From Auanema rhodensis (Eukaryota > Nematoda > Chromadorea > Rhabditida > Rhabditidae), in contig OZ059895.1 in assembly GCA_964057225.1 (NCBI GenBank), positions 16,955,688 through 17,019,687 on the forward strand: DNA of 64,000 bases, in the 5' to 3' direction. Shown here piece after piece: positions 61,173 through 64,000 of this stretch. Below the pieces are notes generated by a model, which was not told the DNA's origin, did not search any database, and worked only from the letters and a program-made list of their open reading frames with translations. The position numbers were made by a program, and so were the translations under genes. The first letter of the stretch is position 1, and every line of letters starts with the position of its first letter.

Positions 61173-61783
61173 TTAAGGATTGTTAACCCTCATCATCTTG
61201 AACCATGAATAATTATGTGCAAATGTTGGTAAATGTAACTGCAACTTATAAATCTGAAAAGAAAAGAATTTATTAAACTCAATTAAAACTTTTTTTTTGC
61301 ATAATACCACAACTTCTGACTCATCATTCATTTTCCCATGTAGACAGAAGTTTTTGTCAATTTCATATTCAGCCAATTCCTTAATTAGAAATGGCGAGAT
61401 ACATGGCCAGAAATATTAAAAATCTCACGAATACGTTGCAATCAGACGGCTGATAATGAATTATCAATTCAATAAGCTTTTTATCTTCTAAAATCTTGGA
61501 AGAAACAACTTTGGTTGGAAGAAGATTGTAGGTGCTGGATGCTTTTCCTTTGTTCGCATGATCCGCAAGCAGATTGACCATATAGAGAGATCGTCGAGCA
61601 TAAACCTAAAAAGTTTTTTTATTGATTTTGTTTTTCAAATTTAATGAAAAAAATTGTTTTCACCATCATATTTTCCGAATGTACTGGGTTTTCCAAATCG
61701 ACATCAATCCATTCTTCGAGAACATGTTCTGATGAACCTGAACAGATAAGGAAAATCAGAGTTAAGATGACGAGTATGCCCAT
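61173..61783 (-). CDS. Small secreted cystatin-like protein
   Basis: Four exons (61783-61664, 61605-61435, 61379-61308, 61253-61173) join to 147 residues. The signal peptide is MGILVILTLIFLICSGSS, followed by an acidic mature start. The middle (NPVHSENMMVYARRSLYMVN, then STYNLLPTKVVSSK, ending PSDCN) follows the layout of a type 2 cystatin: a helix, a YxLxxxKVVxxx strand, and a Cys after the second strand pair. A second Cys (FCLHG) and a late YSWF could correspond to the C-terminal disulfide partner and tryptophan loop. The inhibitory QVVAG loop is not recognisable; KILED stands in its place, so cysteine-protease inhibition is doubtful. The exon chain is clean, but the family call is only moderately sure; a nematode-specific secreted protein of other fold is possible. 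It lies head to tail with the sulfotransferase gene. Confidence 0.6.
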
Positions 61784-62130
61784 ATTTTGGTGAAACTCTT
61801 AGATATAAGAAAAAATGAAAAAATAATAAGAAATATGAGTAATTACATTAGTCATTAACTGTTCGTCAGCCATCAGTTTTTGTTTTGTTTTTTTTCCGAA
61901 AAGAAAAACTTCCAATAAGAGCAAATGACTCAAGAAAAAAGAGATAAAACTTTGATCTGAAACCTATAATTTTAAGATGAAGCCTTAGTCAATTGCAACA
62001 AATAATTTTAATCTAAAAATATAATAAGTTGAATGAAAAAAAAAGATGAAAACCATGCATTTTCTTTGTCAAATTTTTCATTTGTTTAGAGAGTCTAGGG
62101 AAAAGATGTTTGAAGAAAAGGAAAAATAAC

Positions 62131-62179
62131 CTCTCTCTTTTTCTCTCTTTCTCTCTTTCTCTCTCTCTTATATTTTCTT

Positions 62180-62240
<61 letters not shown>
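62131..62240. repeat. (CT)n compound microsatellite
   Basis: CT repeat interrupted by TTTCT and TATTTT spacers. It is the longest CT tract in the right part of the window. Confidence 0.95.
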
Positions 62241-62245
<5 letters not shown>

Positions 62246-63437
62246 ATTTCCTCACATTTCCTCTCTCTTTTTTTCTCATTTTCTTCATAGTCAATTCGGA
62301 CTTCCAAACAATAATGCTAACATTTTTATAAAATTTTGAAATATTTTGCCTGTCATGCTCTAATATCACATAATCTTAGCTCTAATCCTAATTAGCTTAT
62401 ATCCTTCCTCCCTCCTCATCTGTAAACAAACGATGTTAGTTGTCGCATCCTCAATGTTCCCATGGATACAGATAAAGGAAGGAAAAGACGGAAAGAAAAT
62501 TGAGATTCCCTGATTGCATTGTCATTTCACAGTTCCAAAAAGTAATATCAAAATCTAAACTAGTTGATTACGACGACACAGATGCTTATGAGTTGTATGC
62601 TTCATTCTCATTACGTTCATGAACTCCTGCATGAGTATGCAGGTGGTCTTACTTTAAAAATCGAGCTCAAGCTTCCAATACTATCTGCCTCATAAGCATG
62701 ACTGACGGCTTGGTTTGTTCTTGTGTCCCATGTTCTTGTGTCCCATCTTGTCTGCCAGCATCGCATCTCTCTTCTCTCTTATCCACTTATATGTATGCCC
62801 GCCCCTGGCTTTGTTTCTAAAGGACCCTAGTGGTAGACCTCATTCTCACACAATATTCATAAGGTTCGTTCGTTCAGTTATGCTCAATTCTCTGTCGTTC
62901 GAGGATTTCTGTTCAAAGTCATTCAGAACTCAGGTTTTAAGTTGGCTCCTCTTCCAGTTAGTAGCATATGCTCTGTAAAATGCATATCGTGCAGCTAGAC
63001 TAAACTCGGAACAAGCCTGATCTGCAACGTTTTGTCTCATGTTTAGGCGCTATTTAACCTGATTATGAAGTAATTTTCAAGTTTTCTCATGTTTTAGATC
63101 TCTAGAGATCATCATATACGCTCATTTGTTTTTCTTTATAACTTATTATTCAATAATATTCGACTATATCATATAATTAACTGTTATATAGTTATAAATA
63201 CAATATTGAATACTTATCTTTTCTATATTCATTCTTATTCTATTCATTTTTAGAATAATATATAGCTATTCATATAAATATAATCGAAATATACATTGTA
63301 TAAGCATAAGTATATTCATTTACATAGATTTTATAGTTTGAACTGTTACTACTTCATGTAAAGCCTATATATTGTTCTTCAATACTTCCTATACTAGTAG
63401 TATCTCACAGTTTCTTTGCTCATCACTTACTCTGTAC

Positions 63438-63463
63438 ATCATCATCATCATCATCATCATCAT
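63438..63463. repeat. (ATC)n microsatellite before the LRR gene start
   Basis: Nearly nine ATC units end 9 bp before the inferred start codon, so they probably lie in the 5' UTR or promoter of the LRR gene. Confidence 0.9.
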
Positions 63464-63472
63464 CGTTGTGCC

Positions 63473-64000
63473 ATGTTATATCTGTAAGTTTTTGTTTTTT
63501 CCCAGACTGTTTTTTTCGTTGAACATGAAAAAAAGCCGATAAAATCATCGCAAATTCATAGATTCTTGTAACTTTACTTTACAGATGCATCCACATATTC
63601 TCAATAGTTGTCATGTGTGCAATGGCTGTCGTTCAGACGGACATCAGAAGCTGTAGACGGTAAGTTGTTCATATGAAGTTTAATTTGTATGTTTCAAATG
63701 GAATTGATATTCGTTTTATTGTTGCAGATATTCTTATTCAAATCGACCATCACAAGATTGCTCATCGTGTGGATTAACTAATCCACCAAAGCTTTTTCAT
63801 TCAGTTATTTCATTAAATCTAGCAAACAATTCATTAGGTATCGTGGATAATTTTCCAACTGCCTATAATACTCTTCTATCACTTCGTATGGATCATTGTT
63901 CAATTAAAGCTATTAAGCCAAAGGTTTATATAGCTTTTAGTAGATTTATGCTATGAAACAATGCTATTTCCAGGCACTTTTTCAATTAACCAACTTGAAA
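63473..64000 (+). CDS. Secreted leucine-rich-repeat protein, 5' end only
   Basis: Four exons are visible: 63473-63483, 63585-63659, 63728-63923, and 63974 running off the window. Joined, they start with a signal peptide (MLYLCIHIFSIVVMCAMAVV). A short Cys-containing N-terminal cap follows (SCRRYSYSNRPSQDCSSCGL). Then come leucine-rich repeats: VISLNLANNSLGIVDNF, LLSLRMDHCSIKAIKPKALF and QLTNLK, matching the LxxLxLxxNxLxxI pattern at about 24-residue spacing. Extracellular LRR proteins of this kind act in adhesion, guidance or apical matrix organisation in nematodes. The 11-bp first exon is inferred because it supplies an in-frame ATG and completes the hydrophobic signal. Most of the gene lies to the right of the window. 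Confidence 0.75.

Larger units (their letters stand above)
61784..63472. other. Intergenic region, cystatin-like to LRR gene
   Basis: It contains a long compound (CT)n tract (about 62131-62240) and an (ATC)n run at 63438-63463 immediately before the LRR gene start codon. No gene is recognised. Confidence 0.55.

Noticed and set aside
63438-63463. Short regular repeat considered as CRISPR-like
   Set aside because: It is an ATC trinucleotide microsatellite in a nuclear eukaryotic sequence, with no spacers.
63834-63845. Potential GTATCG donor within the LRR exon
   Set aside because: Reading straight through keeps the leucine-rich-repeat pattern intact, and no matching acceptor is needed.

Overview
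The window is nuclear DNA from a nematode. Evidence: AT-rich sequence; many short exons separated by introns of about 45-60 bp that end in TTTCAG or TTTTAG; an acceptor-like site within about 25 nt upstream of many start codons, as expected for spliced-leader trans-splicing; and a gene set matching C. elegans chromosome I loci as I recall them (rps-26, tmem-107, dnj-12 and a class C GPCR on F39B2; tsp-15 and madd-4 on F53B6; vps-13). I do not assign a species. Introns and intergenic DNA hold many (GA)n/(CT)n tracts.

Layout. 1-7731: 3' part of a GPR158/GPR179-like class C receptor (+). 7817-8479: rps-26 (-), tail to tail with the receptor. 8861-9307: tmem-107 (+), a cilium transition-zone protein with an X-box-like site just upstream. 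9575-11223: dnj-12/DNAJA1-type cochaperone (-). 15555-29119: madd-4/punctin (+), a secreted ADAMTS-like synapse organiser. Its 4.8-kb intron contains a second signal-peptide exon and a linker exon that would make a short isoform. 30230-32838: tetraspanin tsp-15 (-), convergent with madd-4. 38508-43149: a SAXO/MAP6-type microtubule-binding repeat protein (-), in which 15 consecutive exons are each exactly 99 bp and encode one 33-residue repeat; a perfect X-box consensus lies 117 bp upstream. 45179-58286: vps-13 (+), a lipid-transfer protein of about 3,200 residues in about 70 exons. 58865-60417: a nematode-type carbohydrate sulfotransferase (-). 61173-61783: a small secreted cystatin-like protein (-). 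63473-64000: 5' end of a secreted leucine-rich-repeat protein (+), cut by the window edge.

Functional themes. Two genes point to sensory cilia (tmem-107 and the SAXO-like gene), and both carry X-box-like sites. madd-4 and the orphan receptor belong to neuromuscular or neuronal signalling. rps-26, dnj-12 and vps-13 are housekeeping. The strongest new observations are the exon-per-repeat SAXO gene, the internal first exons of madd-4, and a set of unusual splice sites (four GC donors and one or two apparently non-AG acceptors). All exon models were built by hand from splice signals and reading-frame continuity. No database search was run, and C. elegans locus names are from memory.
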